A stretch of 64,000 nt of DNA from Paenibacillus sp. PL2-23 (GTDB lineage: Bacteria > Bacillota > Bacilli > Paenibacillales > Paenibacillaceae): NCBI RefSeq assembly GCF_040834005.1, contig NZ_CP162129.1:849501-913500 (forward strand), read 5' to 3'. Shown here piece by piece: positions 17,463-26,332 of this stretch. Every line of letters begins with the position of its first letter. Within the stretch, counting starts at the first letter, position 1. Position numbers and translations under genes: made by a program. Below the pieces are notes generated by a model. It did no database searches. It was not told the origin of the DNA and saw only the letters and a list, made by a program, of their open reading frames with translations.

Positions 17463-19616
17463 CTGAAGAAGAGAGTTATGCTTGTCACAAGTATGGTGTT
17501 GCTGTTCTCTATGACACTCGCATTGATAACGAATGGACTGCCTAATATGAAGGCTTATGCCTCCAGTGTGGCGATTACCAGCAGCGGCGGCTGGAACGAG
17601 ACCGCTTATGTGGAATGGTCGCCTGTAAGCAACGCCCAAGGCTATAATGTCTACGTGAAGCCGGCTGGCGCTCCGGACTCTCAATATAAGCAGATTGATA
17701 CAGAGCTCATTCGGAAATATCCATCCTACTGGAGGGCTGACGCAGTTGGCCTGGCAGCAGGCAGCTATGTGCTCAAGGTGGAGGCGAGGCTGTCAGGAGG
17801 TTCAGCCGTAAGCTCCGTTACCGGCGCGCTATCGGTATCGGCGTATGACCGGTCGGGCTTTGCGTTTTCGTCCAGCTCGTTGTTCGGCACGGGCTCCGGA
17901 GCCTATAACGACAACGGAACGCTGAAGAACGGCGCTCAGGTGCTGTATGTCACTTCTGCTACGGCCAAGACGGTGACGTTAGGAGTGAAAACAAGCAGCT
18001 CTGGCGCTATAACGACGGGTGTTGGTATTGGCGAGATTCTGGAGCTGCGGCAGAAGGGCTACGATCAGACGCCGCTTGCGATCCGCATCATCGGCAAAGT
18101 AACAGCGAGCGATATGAGCGGGCAGCTTAATAGCAGCGGGTATCTGCAGGTGAAGGGCAAAAGCAATTATTCCGCTTTGCATACCACTATTGAAGGCATC
18201 GGGAAGGACGCGTATGCGTATGGATGGGGACTCCTTGTTCGTTATGCGGGCAATCTGGAGGTGCGGAATTTGGGCTGGATGCTGTTCCCTGATGACGGCA
18301 TATCTATGGACACAGGCAATGCTAATGTCTGGATTCATAACAATGATATCTTCTATGGCAAGGCAGGCGGAGATGCCGATCAGGCCAAGGGCGACGGTTC
18401 TACCGATCTGAAGAAGGGCTCTACTTATATTACGATTTCTCATAATCATTACTGGGACTCCGGCAAGGCTTCGTTGGTTGGCCTAAGCGAGTCGTCGAAT
18501 TTCTACGTCACCTTCCATCACAACTGGTTCGATCATACGGATTCCCGCAATCCGCGGATTCGCACAGGCTCTGTGCACATTTACAACAACTTCTACGATG
18601 GCGTGTCCAAATATGGCGTTGGCATGACCTCCGGAGGTTCGGCGTTTGTAGAATCCAATTACTTCCGACATACCAAATATCCCATGATGATTTCGCTGCA
18701 GGGCACGGACGCGCTGGGAGAAGGGACGTTCTCGGGGGAGAACGGCGGAATGATCAAGGCCTTCAACAACATCATTGTTGACGCGGACAGTGTGATCTAT
18801 GCCAACTCCAACGCTGGCACAGCGCCGGCCCACGCGACCTCGTTCGATGCGTATCTCGCATCGTCGCGGAACGAAACCGTGCCAAGCTCCTATAAGGCCT
18901 TGAAGGGCGGAACCGCTTATAATAACTTCGATACAAGCGTGGATATAGGAGTCAGCACATCGGATGTGGATAGCGTCAGCACCGTGGAGCAGGTCGTGTC
19001 GAGTGAAGCGGGACGCCTGGGCGGCGGAGACTTTGCCTGGACGTTCAATGATGCGGTTGATGATCCGTCATATGCGGTGAATACGGGCCTGATGTCTGCT
19101 ATTACGGGATATTCCTCCAAGCTGGTATCCGTAGGAGGCAACTCCAGCGGCTCGGGCGGCACGCCGACACCAACGCCAACCACAGCGCCAAGCCCTACCC
19201 CGACGCCAGCGCCAACAGCAACGCCTACGGCTACTCCAACGCCTACAGCGGCTCCGACGCCGACTCCGACGGCGCCGCCGGCAGGGGCCCAAGTTCATAA
19301 TTTTACAACGAGCGGGACTACAAGCTCCTTCTTCAACATTCAAGGCAATCTGTCCAGCTCCAAGGGAACCGTGCATTATAACGGCCTTACCTTGACACAG
19401 TGCCTGAAGATGGAAAGCTCAACGTCCATCACATTCACAACGACAAAGGCTTCAACATTGACGCTTGTATTGAATTCGCCAGACGGCACAACTGTGAAAG
19501 TTGATGGAGCAAGCTACCCCATGACGAACGGAATCGTAACCGTTGCACTTGCTCCAGGCTCGCATACCATTGCCAAGGATCAAGTAACGAATTTGTTTTA
19601 TATGAAGGTGGAATAA
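17463..19616 (+). CDS. Secreted PL1 pectate lyase with C-terminal accessory domain, probable CTG start
   Basis: A 717-residue exported lyase. The GGAGGA at 17451-17456 is six bases before CTG 17463, which would start LKKRVMLVTSMVLLFSMT, a proper signal peptide with a charged head; ATG 17478 would lose the KKR head. After an FnIII-like region (~35-120) comes the PL1 parallel beta-helix (~130-545): Ca/substrate motifs DDGISMD, GDADQAKGDGSTDLKKG, SHNHYWDSGK, and the catalytic Arg region HTDSRNPRIRTG. A Pro/Thr linker (~562-610) joins a C-terminal beta domain of ~105 residues seen in other PL1 enzymes. It cleaves polygalacturonate by beta-elimination with Ca2+. Confidence 0.9.
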   Translation: MKKRVMLVTSMVLLFSMTLALITNGLPNMKAYASSVAITSSGGWNETAYVEWSPVSNAQGYNVYVKPAGAPDSQYKQIDTELIRKYPSYWRADAVGLAAGSYVLKVEARLSGGSAVSSVTGALSVSAYDRSGFAFSSSSLFGTGSGAYNDNGTLKNGAQVLYVTSATAKTVTLGVKTSSSGAITTGVGIGEILELRQKGYDQTPLAIRIIGKVTASDMSGQLNSSGYLQVKGKSNYSALHTTIEGIGKDAYAYGWGLLVRYAGNLEVRNLGWMLFPDDGISMDTGNANVWIHNNDIFYGKAGGDADQAKGDGSTDLKKGSTYITISHNHYWDSGKASLVGLSESSNFYVTFHHNWFDHTDSRNPRIRTGSVHIYNNFYDGVSKYGVGMTSGGSAFVESNYFRHTKYPMMISLQGTDALGEGTFSGENGGMIKAFNNIIVDADSVIYANSNAGTAPAHATSFDAYLASSRNETVPSSYKALKGGTAYNNFDTSVDIGVSTSDVDSVSTVEQVVSSEAGRLGGGDFAWTFNDAVDDPSYAVNTGLMSAITGYSSKLVSVGGNSSGSGGTPTPTPTTAPSPTPTPAPTATPTATPTPTAAPTPTPTAPPAGAQVHNFTTSGTTSSFFNIQGNLSSSKGTVHYNGLTLTQCLKMESSTSITFTTTKASTLTLVLNSPDGTTVKVDGASYPMTNGIVTVALAPGSHTIAKDQVTNLFYMKVE

Positions 19617-19638
19617 CAAGTATACCATCGTTGATCAG

Positions 19639-19668
19639 GGGGAGGCCGCCTACACAGGGGCCTCCTTC
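19639..19668 (+). terminator. Weak hairpin after pectate lyase
   Basis: GGAGGCC / GGCCTCC stem with a short T-containing tail; termination strength is doubtful. Confidence 0.5.
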
Positions 19669-19708
19669 AATTTGTGAATTGCCGGAAGGAGGAGCGAGGG
19701 GGAGGGGG

Positions 19709-19755
19709 TTGACAACAGCTTTGAAATCATTTATCTTTAATTTAAGATATATAAT
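19709..19755 (+). promoter_or_regulatory. Promoter and MhqR-like operator of pirin gene
   Basis: -35 TTGACA at 19709-19714 with -10 TATCTT at 19732 (17-base spacer); TATAAT at 19750 is a second possible -10. TATCTT-TAATTT-AAGATA (19732-19749) is a perfect 6+6 inverted repeat covering the -10, with the same layout as MhqR/MarR-family boxes (tATCTcgaATTCgAGATa). Pirin-like genes are often induced by quinone or electrophile stress through such repressors, so this is a good operator candidate. Confidence 0.6.
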
Positions 19756-19782
19756 ATAAAGATAACAAAGGAGAGATCCAAC

Positions 19783-20664
19783 ATGACAACCTTCCGTAAT
19801 ATGGACAGCATTCGTCGAGGCGCTCCATTCCATATGGTTGGAGATGGCTTCCGGGTATCCAATTATTTCCCTAACGGCAACGAGCTTGGGGAACGCATCA
19901 GTCCTTTCCTTCTGCTTGATTATAATGCGCCGTTCGACATTACCCCAAGCGAGGTGTCCAGAGGTGTAGGAGCGCATCCTCATCGCGGCTTCGAGACGGT
20001 GTCGATCGCATACGAGGGTTATGTAGAGCATCACGACAATCAAGGGAACCACGGTATTGTCGGCCCTGGTGATGTGCAATGGATGACAGCAGGCTCCGGC
20101 TTGCTTCATAAGGAATACCATGAACGCGAATTTTCCAGACGCGGCGGCCGATTCCATTTTGTCCAACTGTGGGTGAACCTGCCTCGCGAGCACAAGATGC
20201 ATCCACCCAGATACCAGGAGCTGCCCAAAGCGTCAATGGGGCGCGCCTCGCTGCCAGACGGCGGCGGTGAAGTTCGTGTCATCGCAGGCGATTACAACGG
20301 TGTACGCGGTCCAGCGGAAACGTTCACGCCGATTCATCTGTTCGATATCGACTTCAATAAGGGAGGCATTGCGGAGTTCGAGCTGCCCGCCTCGTACAAT
20401 GCCAGCGCGATCGTGCTAAGAGGCAACGCCCGGATTAATGGGGAACGCGAGGTCGACGAAGGCTCGTTCATTCTGTTCGATCATTCGGAAGGTGTTATCC
20501 GTATTGAAGGCTTGGATGATGATACGCTAGTGCTCGTGCTGGGAGGAGAGCCCATTGACGAGCCTGTGTTCCAATATGGTCCGTTCGTTATGAACACCCG
20601 TGAGGAAGTGATTCAAGCTTATGCCGACTTCAAGGCAGGCAAAATGGGCGACGCGAATTTTTAA
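19783..20664 (+). CDS. Pirin family protein (bicupin)
   Basis: A 293-residue cytoplasmic bicupin. The N-terminal cupin carries the pirin metal motif PHRGFETVSIAYEGYVEHHD (His, His, Glu ligands ~60-80) and the sequence GDVQWMTAGSGLLHKEYHE. Many bacterial pirins have quercetin 2,3-dioxygenase activity; others bind partner enzymes. It is a monocistronic gene with RBS AAAGGAGAG, behind the palindrome described upstream. Confidence 0.93.
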   Translation: MTTFRNMDSIRRGAPFHMVGDGFRVSNYFPNGNELGERISPFLLLDYNAPFDITPSEVSRGVGAHPHRGFETVSIAYEGYVEHHDNQGNHGIVGPGDVQWMTAGSGLLHKEYHEREFSRRGGRFHFVQLWVNLPREHKMHPPRYQELPKASMGRASLPDGGGEVRVIAGDYNGVRGPAETFTPIHLFDIDFNKGGIAEFELPASYNASAIVLRGNARINGEREVDEGSFILFDHSEGVIRIEGLDDDTLVLVLGGEPIDEPVFQYGPFVMNTREEVIQAYADFKAGKMGDANF

Positions 20665-20745
20665 GCGAATTGCCGAAATCTGATCGGGCTAAAAAAGCCC
20701 TCCTTGACGAAATATAAGCTCGTCACAACAAAGGAGGGATTACGC

Positions 20746-21297
20746 TTGAAGAAGATCGGGATACCGGTGGCGATTGTCGCGCTTTCGGCAGCCTTATTCT
20801 CGGGCTGCGGCATGAATGACAACAACAACTACGGCAATAATAACAACAATAATGATCAGAATGAGAACGTCGGCATGAAATCGTACCAGAACAATTCCGG
20901 CAGATACAGGTCCTTCAATCAGAACGAAATGACCGACACAACGGATATGAACGGCACGACGGATACGACGGGCACTACGGATACGACGGAAGAGATGGAG
21001 GACAGCCGTTTCTCCGACGTAGCGGAGGGTGACTGGTATACGAGCCATATTCAATGGGGCTCCAGCGAGGGACTCGTAGAGGGCTACCCCGATGGCAGCT
21101 TCAAGCCGAACAAGGCGTTAACCCGGGCAGAGGTGATCAAAATATTGAATACAATGGCCCAGAAGGGCTACTTCAACGCCCCTGCTGAGCCAGACCCAAC
21201 GCCAACTCCGGCTCCAACAGAGGAAGCATCGCCAACACCGACAGCTTCGCCTGAGGAGACGACAGCGCCAACGGCAACGCCAACACCAGCGCCATAA
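20746..21297 (+). CDS. Lipoprotein with a single SLH domain and P/T-rich tail
   Basis: A 183-residue lipoprotein. TTG 20746 follows AAGGAGGGA at seven bases and gives LKKIGIPVAIVALSAALFSGC, with lipobox LFSGC; a longer frame upstream would spoil the signal. After the Cys comes an Asn-rich stretch (NNNNN), a Thr/Asp-rich linker (TDTTGTTDTT), one SLH repeat (FSDVAEGDWYTSHIQW..LVEGYPDGSFKPNKALTRAE, ~85-140) and a PTPTP tail. It should bridge the membrane and the cell wall. A single SLH is unusual since three usually bind together. Function is unknown. Confidence 0.8.
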   Translation: MKKIGIPVAIVALSAALFSGCGMNDNNNYGNNNNNNDQNENVGMKSYQNNSGRYRSFNQNEMTDTTDMNGTTDTTGTTDTTEEMEDSRFSDVAEGDWYTSHIQWGSSEGLVEGYPDGSFKPNKALTRAEVIKILNTMAQKGYFNAPAEPDPTPTPAPTEEASPTPTASPEETTAPTATPTPAP

Positions 21298-21312
21298 AGA
21301 GTGTAATAGGAG

Positions 21313-21345
21313 GACCCGGCCAAGCTATAACAGGCCGGGTCTTTG
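21313..21345 (+). terminator. Terminator after SLH lipoprotein gene
   Basis: Perfect nine-pair stem GACCCGGCC / GGCCGGGTC followed by TTTGTG. Confidence 0.85.
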
Positions 21346-21469
21346 TGTTGTTCTGCCAATCATCACTTATTTTTACATATTCTCCACATCCCTCTGACAA
21401 GCTGTTAATAAATGGGTTGTACAATGCGGAGGTGTCTTAATACAAATATATAGGGTGGAGGACTCCAGA

Positions 21470-22582
21470 GTGAAAAACAAATTTGTACTGCTAATGGCGG
21501 CCGTGCTTACAATGGGATTGCTTGCAGGCTGCGGAGGCAACAACGGGGCGAATAACGGTGCCGGCAATAACGAGACAGCAGGCTCCGGCAACACACCAAC
21601 ATCGACTGCAAGCGAAGCGCCTACCGAAGAGCCGGGCCAGAAGATCGACGTGCTGAAGGTCAGCTTTGTGCCTTCCAAGGACCCTGAGCAAATCATTACA
21701 ACAACGGAGCCGCTGAAGGAGCTGCTGAAGAACCAGCTGGCTACGCAAGGCATCACAGTAGACAAGGTTGAGATTGACGTAGGCACAACGTACGAAGCAG
21801 TTGGCGAAGCGCTTAGCGCAGGCACGACAGACATCGGGCTTATCCCAGGCGGCACATATACGCTGTACGATGACGGCGCTGAGGTTGTCCTGACGTCGAC
21901 ACGCAAAGCGTTGTCCATTGATTCGGACAAAGCCAAGGATTGGAACGACAACAAGCCGACTACCGGCCTGGATGACAAGCAAGCCACTTATTACCGCTCC
22001 CTGTTCCTGGCAGGTCCTTCCAAGAAGGGACAAGAGCTGGCTGCCAAAGTGAACAACGGCGAAGAGCTGACTTGGGAAGACCTGAACAGCGCTAGCTGGG
22101 CTGTCATGTCGACTTCCTCCTCCGCTGGCTACATCTATCCGACGCTGTGGCTGCAAGAGAAGTTCGGCAAAGGCTTGACGGATCTTGCTCAAGTGACTCA
22201 ATCGGACTCCTACGGCAGCTCGTTCGCGCGTCTGGCTGCTGAGCAAGCGGACATTATCGTTATTTATGCGGATGCACGCCGTGACAATGAAGAGAAATGG
22301 ACAAGCGAGTACGGCGCCAAGGCGCCAATCTGGGAGCAGACGAATGTTATTGCTGTCACGAATCCGATCTATAACGATACGGTCAGCGTCAGCAAGAAGT
22401 CGCCGATCATGAACGACGAGCTGAAAGCAGCTATTCAAGAAGCGTTTATTGCAATCGCGGGCACGGAGGAAGGCAAGCAGGTCATCGCCATCTACTCCCA
22501 CGAAGGCTACCAGGTTGCTCAATCGTCCGATTACGACGGCGAGCGCCAAGCTCAGGAATTGATTCGCAGCATGAAAAAATAG
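21470..22582 (+). CDS. phnD: Phosphonate/phosphate ABC transporter substrate-binding lipoprotein
   Basis: A 370-residue lipoprotein from GTG 21470 (RBS GGTGGAGGA): VKNKFVLLMAAVLTMGLLAGC with lipobox LLAGC at its end. The mature part is a type 2 periplasmic-binding protein of the PhnD family (KVSFVPSKDPEQI near the start, IDVGTTYEAVGEAL, TSSSAGYIYPTLWL, DIIVIYADARRD). It captures phosphonate, phosphite or a related oxyanion outside the membrane and hands it to the two PhnE permeases encoded downstream. No C-P lyase genes are in the window, so the natural ligand is open. Confidence 0.92.
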   Translation: MKNKFVLLMAAVLTMGLLAGCGGNNGANNGAGNNETAGSGNTPTSTASEAPTEEPGQKIDVLKVSFVPSKDPEQIITTTEPLKELLKNQLATQGITVDKVEIDVGTTYEAVGEALSAGTTDIGLIPGGTYTLYDDGAEVVLTSTRKALSIDSDKAKDWNDNKPTTGLDDKQATYYRSLFLAGPSKKGQELAAKVNNGEELTWEDLNSASWAVMSTSSSAGYIYPTLWLQEKFGKGLTDLAQVTQSDSYGSSFARLAAEQADIIVIYADARRDNEEKWTSEYGAKAPIWEQTNVIAVTNPIYNDTVSVSKKSPIMNDELKAAIQEAFIAIAGTEEGKQVIAIYSHEGYQVAQSSDYDGERQAQELIRSMKK

Positions 22583-22591
22583 AATGATCCC

Positions 22592-22659
22592 GGATGCGCG
22601 CCGCGCATCCTTATGAAACCTGAATGAGAACATCATGCTTTCATGATGTTCTCATTTTA
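22592..22659 (+). promoter_or_regulatory. Double hairpin between phnD and phnC
   Basis: First a GC stem GGATGCG/CGCATCC (22592-22610), then a perfect 13-pair stem TGAGAACATCATG/CATGATGTTCTCA (22625-22654) followed by TTTTAC. GTTCTCATTTTACA is then repeated at 22666. Such an attenuator or mRNA-stabilising hairpin normally makes the binding protein more abundant than the transporter. Confidence 0.7.
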
Positions 22660-22732
22660 CATGCTGTTCTCATTTTACAATTGGAGCCCTTTACCGCATT
22701 GCATCTCTTAGCCAAAGGATTGAATATCTCTC

Positions 22733-23515
22733 ATGATTGAATTTATCGATGTAGTGAAGACGTACAACAATGGCACGACGGCACTGAGCAACATCAACCT
22801 GAAGATTGAGCAAGGCGAATTCGTGGCGATTATCGGCCTCTCGGGCGCAGGCAAATCGACGCTGATTCGGTGCATTAACCGCATGCATGATATTTCAAAC
22901 GGCAGAATTATTGTGGACAACGTCGATGTATCCAAGCTGAGAGGCCAGCATATTCGCAGGTTCCGGCGCAGAATCGGCATGATCTTCCAATCGTTCAACC
23001 TCGTGACCCGCACGACGGTTATGAATAATGTGCTGGTCTCCTTCGTCCCGGACCTGCCGATGTGGCGCAAGCTCACCGGCGTCTTCACGAGGGAGCATAG
23101 AGTGAAAGCGCTGGAGGCGCTTGATAAGGTCGGCATTCTGGACAAGGCGTTCGTACGCGTCGATCAGCTGTCCGGCGGCCAGCAGCAGCGCGTAGCGCTT
23201 GCCCGTACGCTTGCGCAGAATCCAGACATTATTCTGGCGGACGAGCCCATCGCCTCGCTGGATCCCGTCACCTCCCGCATCGTCATGGACGACTTCAAGC
23301 GAATTAACAAGGAACTGAACATATCGGTCATTATGAATATTCACCACGTCGAGATTGCTCTGGAATACGCGGACCGAATTATCGGCATCCGCAAGGGCGA
23401 GGTTGTGTATGACGGTGAGACATCGAAGGTTACGCAGGATATTCTGCAGGACATCTACGGCGGCAAGTGGGAAGCGGAGCAGGAAGCGCTGAAGGAGCAG
23501 ATGGCTTATGTATGA
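22733..23515 (+). CDS. phnC: Phosphonate ABC transporter ATP-binding protein
   Basis: A 260-residue ABC ATPase. Walker A GLSGAGKST (~35-43), Q-loop FQSFNLV, signature LSGGQQQRVALARTL (~144-158), Walker B DIILADEPIASLDP (~163-176) and H-loop IHH. It powers import through PhnE. The gene is the first of the phnCEE group; its 3' end overlaps phnE by 8 bp. Confidence 0.95.
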   Translation: MIEFIDVVKTYNNGTTALSNINLKIEQGEFVAIIGLSGAGKSTLIRCINRMHDISNGRIIVDNVDVSKLRGQHIRRFRRRIGMIFQSFNLVTRTTVMNNVLVSFVPDLPMWRKLTGVFTREHRVKALEALDKVGILDKAFVRVDQLSGGQQQRVALARTLAQNPDIILADEPIASLDPVTSRIVMDDFKRINKELNISVIMNIHHVEIALEYADRIIGIRKGEVVYDGETSKVTQDILQDIYGGKWEAEQEALKEQMAYV

Positions 23516-24323
23516 TAAGCTGTTCCCTCCGGCCAAGCTGACCCTTCCGAACGGGAAGGTTGTGCTCCAGAAGCGGTCGCGGCTTCCGCTTATTATTCTT
23601 CTATTGGCGATAGGCACCGTGGTGTCAGCCAGATTTACGAGGTTTAGCCTGGAGCTTCTGGTGACAAGGATACATGAGTTTTTTACCATTATTCGAGCGA
23701 TGATCCCTCCGGATTGGGGCAGTCTGGCAGATATTTGGCCGCTGCTGCTGGATACGATCAAGATGTCGCTGCTGGGCTCGCTGATCGGCGCTTTGCTGGC
23801 GCTGCCTGTCGCGGTGTCGGCCTCCTCCAATATCGTGCAGTCCAAGCTGGTTATCGTCGTGAGCAAAACCTTGCTCAGCCTGCTCCGGACCTTGCCGACG
23901 CTGGTATCGGCGCTCATCGCGACCTTCGTGTTCGGACTTGGACCGATGGCAGGCACCGTGGCGATTATGCTGTTCACCATCTCTTATGTAGGCAAGCTGC
24001 TCTATGAGCAGATTGAGAATGTGGACATGGGCGCCTTCGAGGCGATGGAGTCCATCGGCATGACTAGAATTCAGGCGTTCCGCTTCGCTGTCATACCGCA
24101 GGTGCTGCCGGGCTATATCTCCACATCGCTGTATTGCTTTGAAGGCAATGTGCGATATGCGGCCATACTGGGTTATGTGGGAGCCGGCGGCATTGGCCTG
24201 CTTATTAATGAAGGACTTGGCTGGCGCGATTATTCCGCTGTCGGCATGATTATTCTGGTGCTGATTGTGACCGTCTTCATCATCGAGAGGGTCAGCGAGC
24301 ATTTCCGCAAAAAGCTCATCTAA
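23508..24323 (+). CDS. phnE: Phosphonate ABC transporter permease (first)
   Basis: A 271-residue inner membrane permease of the PhnE family with about six membrane segments. The EAA-type loop that contacts PhnC is visible as FEAMESIGMTRIQAFRFAVIPQVLPG (~180-205). It overlaps phnC by 8 bp and is followed after 15 bp by a second, related permease. Confidence 0.92.
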   Translation: MYDKLFPPAKLTLPNGKVVLQKRSRLPLIILLLAIGTVVSARFTRFSLELLVTRIHEFFTIIRAMIPPDWGSLADIWPLLLDTIKMSLLGSLIGALLALPVAVSASSNIVQSKLVIVVSKTLLSLLRTLPTLVSALIATFVFGLGPMAGTVAIMLFTISYVGKLLYEQIENVDMGAFEAMESIGMTRIQAFRFAVIPQVLPGYISTSLYCFEGNVRYAAILGYVGAGGIGLLINEGLGWRDYSAVGMIILVLIVTVFIIERVSEHFRKKLI

Positions 24324-24338
24324 GGGAGACTTTTATCC

Positions 24339-25145
24339 ATGAATCACATTGAAACTCAACTGCTGGCCGCTCCCCGGAATCGCCTCTATCTATCGACCAT
24401 TGCCGTCATTGTGGCGATCCTGTTCCTGTGGTCGTTCACAGCGGTCAACTTCAGCAATATGAATCAGAACGGCCTCACCATTGCCCAAAATATTATTTAC
24501 GGCATCACGCATCCCGATCCCGCTCTCCTGTTCAACGTCACGAAGCAAAGCGTGCTGTACCTATTGGTGGAGACGCTTGCCATCGCCTTCCTCGGAACGT
24601 TGGTCGGTGCTGTTCTCGCTGTGCCGCTCGCCTTCCTGGCCGCATCCAACATTGTGCCGAGACCGGTGTCCTGGCTGACGCGACTGCTGCTTATTACGAT
24701 TCGTACCATTCCGGCGCTGGTGTACGGCTTGATGTTTATCCGTGTGACGGGCCCCGGACCATTCGCCGGTGTGCTGACGGTGGGATTAACCTCGATCGGC
24801 ATGCTCGCCAAGCTGTATGTCGACGCGATAGAGGAGCTGGATACGCGCGTGCTGGAGTCCATGACGTCAATTGGCTGCACGACCTTCGAGAAGATCCGCT
24901 TCGGTATCGTGCCGCAGCTGTTATCCATCTTCTCCTCCGTTATGATCTATCGCTTCGATATGAACATGCGCGAGGCTTCCATTCTGGGGCTCGTTGGGGC
25001 AGGGGGCATCGGCGCGCCGCTGATCTTCGCCATGAGGAGCTACAAGTGGGATCAGGTAGGCTCCATTCTGATCGGACTGGTTGTGCTTATTCTTATTATC
25101 GAGTTCCTCTCGAACAAGCTTCGCGCGAAGCTGGTGAGAGGGTAG
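24339..25145 (+). CDS. phnE: Phosphonate ABC transporter permease (second)
   Basis: A 268-residue permease paralogous to the preceding one, with the EAA loop at LESMTSIGCTTFEKIRFG (~171-188). Two different PhnE proteins would form a heterodimeric channel with PhnC. The ATG has GGGAGA upstream. No terminator is seen directly after; the next hairpins are in the repeat region. Confidence 0.92.
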   Translation: MNHIETQLLAAPRNRLYLSTIAVIVAILFLWSFTAVNFSNMNQNGLTIAQNIIYGITHPDPALLFNVTKQSVLYLLVETLAIAFLGTLVGAVLAVPLAFLAASNIVPRPVSWLTRLLLITIRTIPALVYGLMFIRVTGPGPFAGVLTVGLTSIGMLAKLYVDAIEELDTRVLESMTSIGCTTFEKIRFGIVPQLLSIFSSVMIYRFDMNMREASILGLVGAGGIGAPLIFAMRSYKWDQVGSILIGLVVLILIIEFLSNKLRAKLVRG

Positions 25146-25281
25146 GGGCAGATGTAAGCGGTATGGCACGGAATGCTAGCTGCGAAAGACCGGTGAGACT
25201 GCAGGCAGACGGTATGAGGCGTTACGTGGCGGTAAGGGCATGAACATCTGAACCTTACAGTGACAAGCATGAATTATGGTT

Positions 25282-25412
25282 ACCTGCACGAGCTACGGTG
25301 GTCAGCCCAAGCCACAGTTACCTTCACGAGCTACAGTGGCCGACCAACCTACAGTTGCCTGCACAACCTACAGTGATCGACCAACCTACAGTTACCTGCA
25401 CAACCTACAGTT
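25282..25412. repeat. 37-bp tandem repeat, about 3.5 copies
   Basis: Units at 25282, 25320, 25357 and (partial) 25394, each starting ACCTGCAC or a close variant and ending CCTACAGTT. Unit 3 is itself two near copies of an 18-19-base half (ending CTACAGT). There are no spacers between units, so it is not a CRISPR array. Confidence 0.8.
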
Positions 25413-25634
25413 ATTTAGGAGCCTCAGGGCTATTTTGAAGAGAATACCTGCATAACCTGCAGTTAAATTTGGGTCGGGGTCCTGGTTTCCCCAAAAATGA
25501 TCATTCTAAGTGTACTTTCTGCAGTTAGTTATCGTTATAAGGGGACTATGAAGAAATTAACTGTATGTTCTGCATGCCGAGTATGGGTTGAGCACAGTGT
25601 TCACAAATAGCCTAGAGTAGTCTCAACCTCTAGC

Positions 25635-25666
25635 AAGCTCCGTGCCGATCGGCACGGAGCTTTTTT
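25635..25666 (+). terminator. Isolated intrinsic terminator
   Basis: Perfect stem AAGCTCCGTGCC / GGCACGGAGCTT plus six T residues, far from any gene end (490 bp after phnE). It may end long phn transcripts or an unseen small RNA. Confidence 0.85.
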
Positions 25667-26332
25667 ACTACAATAGAATTTATAGGTTTTCGAGCATTCG
25701 AAAAACGGAAATTCTATTTGGCGATAAATCCTACATCTAAACGCGGTCGCTCATCTTTGAAAGGCCTCGATAGAGGATTTCTCAGCAGTTATAGAATTTA
25801 TAACATTTTCACGTGGTTCGAACGCCACAACGCTAACGGACAAAAAATCCGCTTAGAGCTCGAATTTAGCGCTTTCCAGCCTGTAACGGGCAAACTGGAC
25901 GCTTAGCCCTCCTAAACGCACCGACTTTACCTCAATTATCGTTCTAACATCCGAAAATGTCCGTTACAACTTTGGATGGCCGATTTGATTAGTTTAAAGG
26001 ATTTTTTTGACCGTTAGAAGCCCGGTCGAGATGATGACTATGGCGAAATTGATATCAAGGACGCCGTCAGGCGTTTTTCTCATTTGTGGTGCTGCCCCAG
26101 CCGATGAAGTAAGAATAATGTCAGTCCCGTTTGGTACGATAGGGCTAAAGTCTACAAAGACCACATCAGACCATATCACATGCCTGCGCAGCCTGGCCTC
26201 TTGAGGTCAGGTTTTCTGTGCGATTGCAGAATTTTGCAGGATTTTGGTGAATTTTGTCGAATTATAGCTATACATAGATCGGATAACGGGCACAAGGATA
26301 GACTGCATATCCACTCATGGCCGGAAAGGGGA

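Larger units (their letters stand above)
25146..26332. other. 1.2-kb non-coding repeat-rich region
   Basis: No gene is supported here. It holds a 37-bp tandem repeat (25282-25412), further scattered CTGCAGTTA and CTACAGT words to ~25580, a free-standing terminator (25635-25666), a block with repeated GTTATAGAATTTATA-like and ACGGACAAAAAATCCGCTTAG-like words typical of dispersed intergenic repeats, and two weak hairpins with T tails near 26061-26078 and 26191-26215 before the kinase gene. Confidence 0.6.

Noticed and set aside
25282-25412. Possible CRISPR array
   Set aside because: The 37-bp units touch each other without unique spacers and vary internally; no cas genes are near.
25994-26204. 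Overlapping ~60-codon frames on both strands before the kinase
   Set aside because: Neither has a ribosome binding site, they mirror each other, and hairpins with T tails lie within them.
26180-26332. A 51-codon N-terminal extension of the sensor kinase
   Set aside because: It lacks a ribosome binding site and would place a polar stretch before the first membrane helix; ATG 26333 has GGAAAGGGG.
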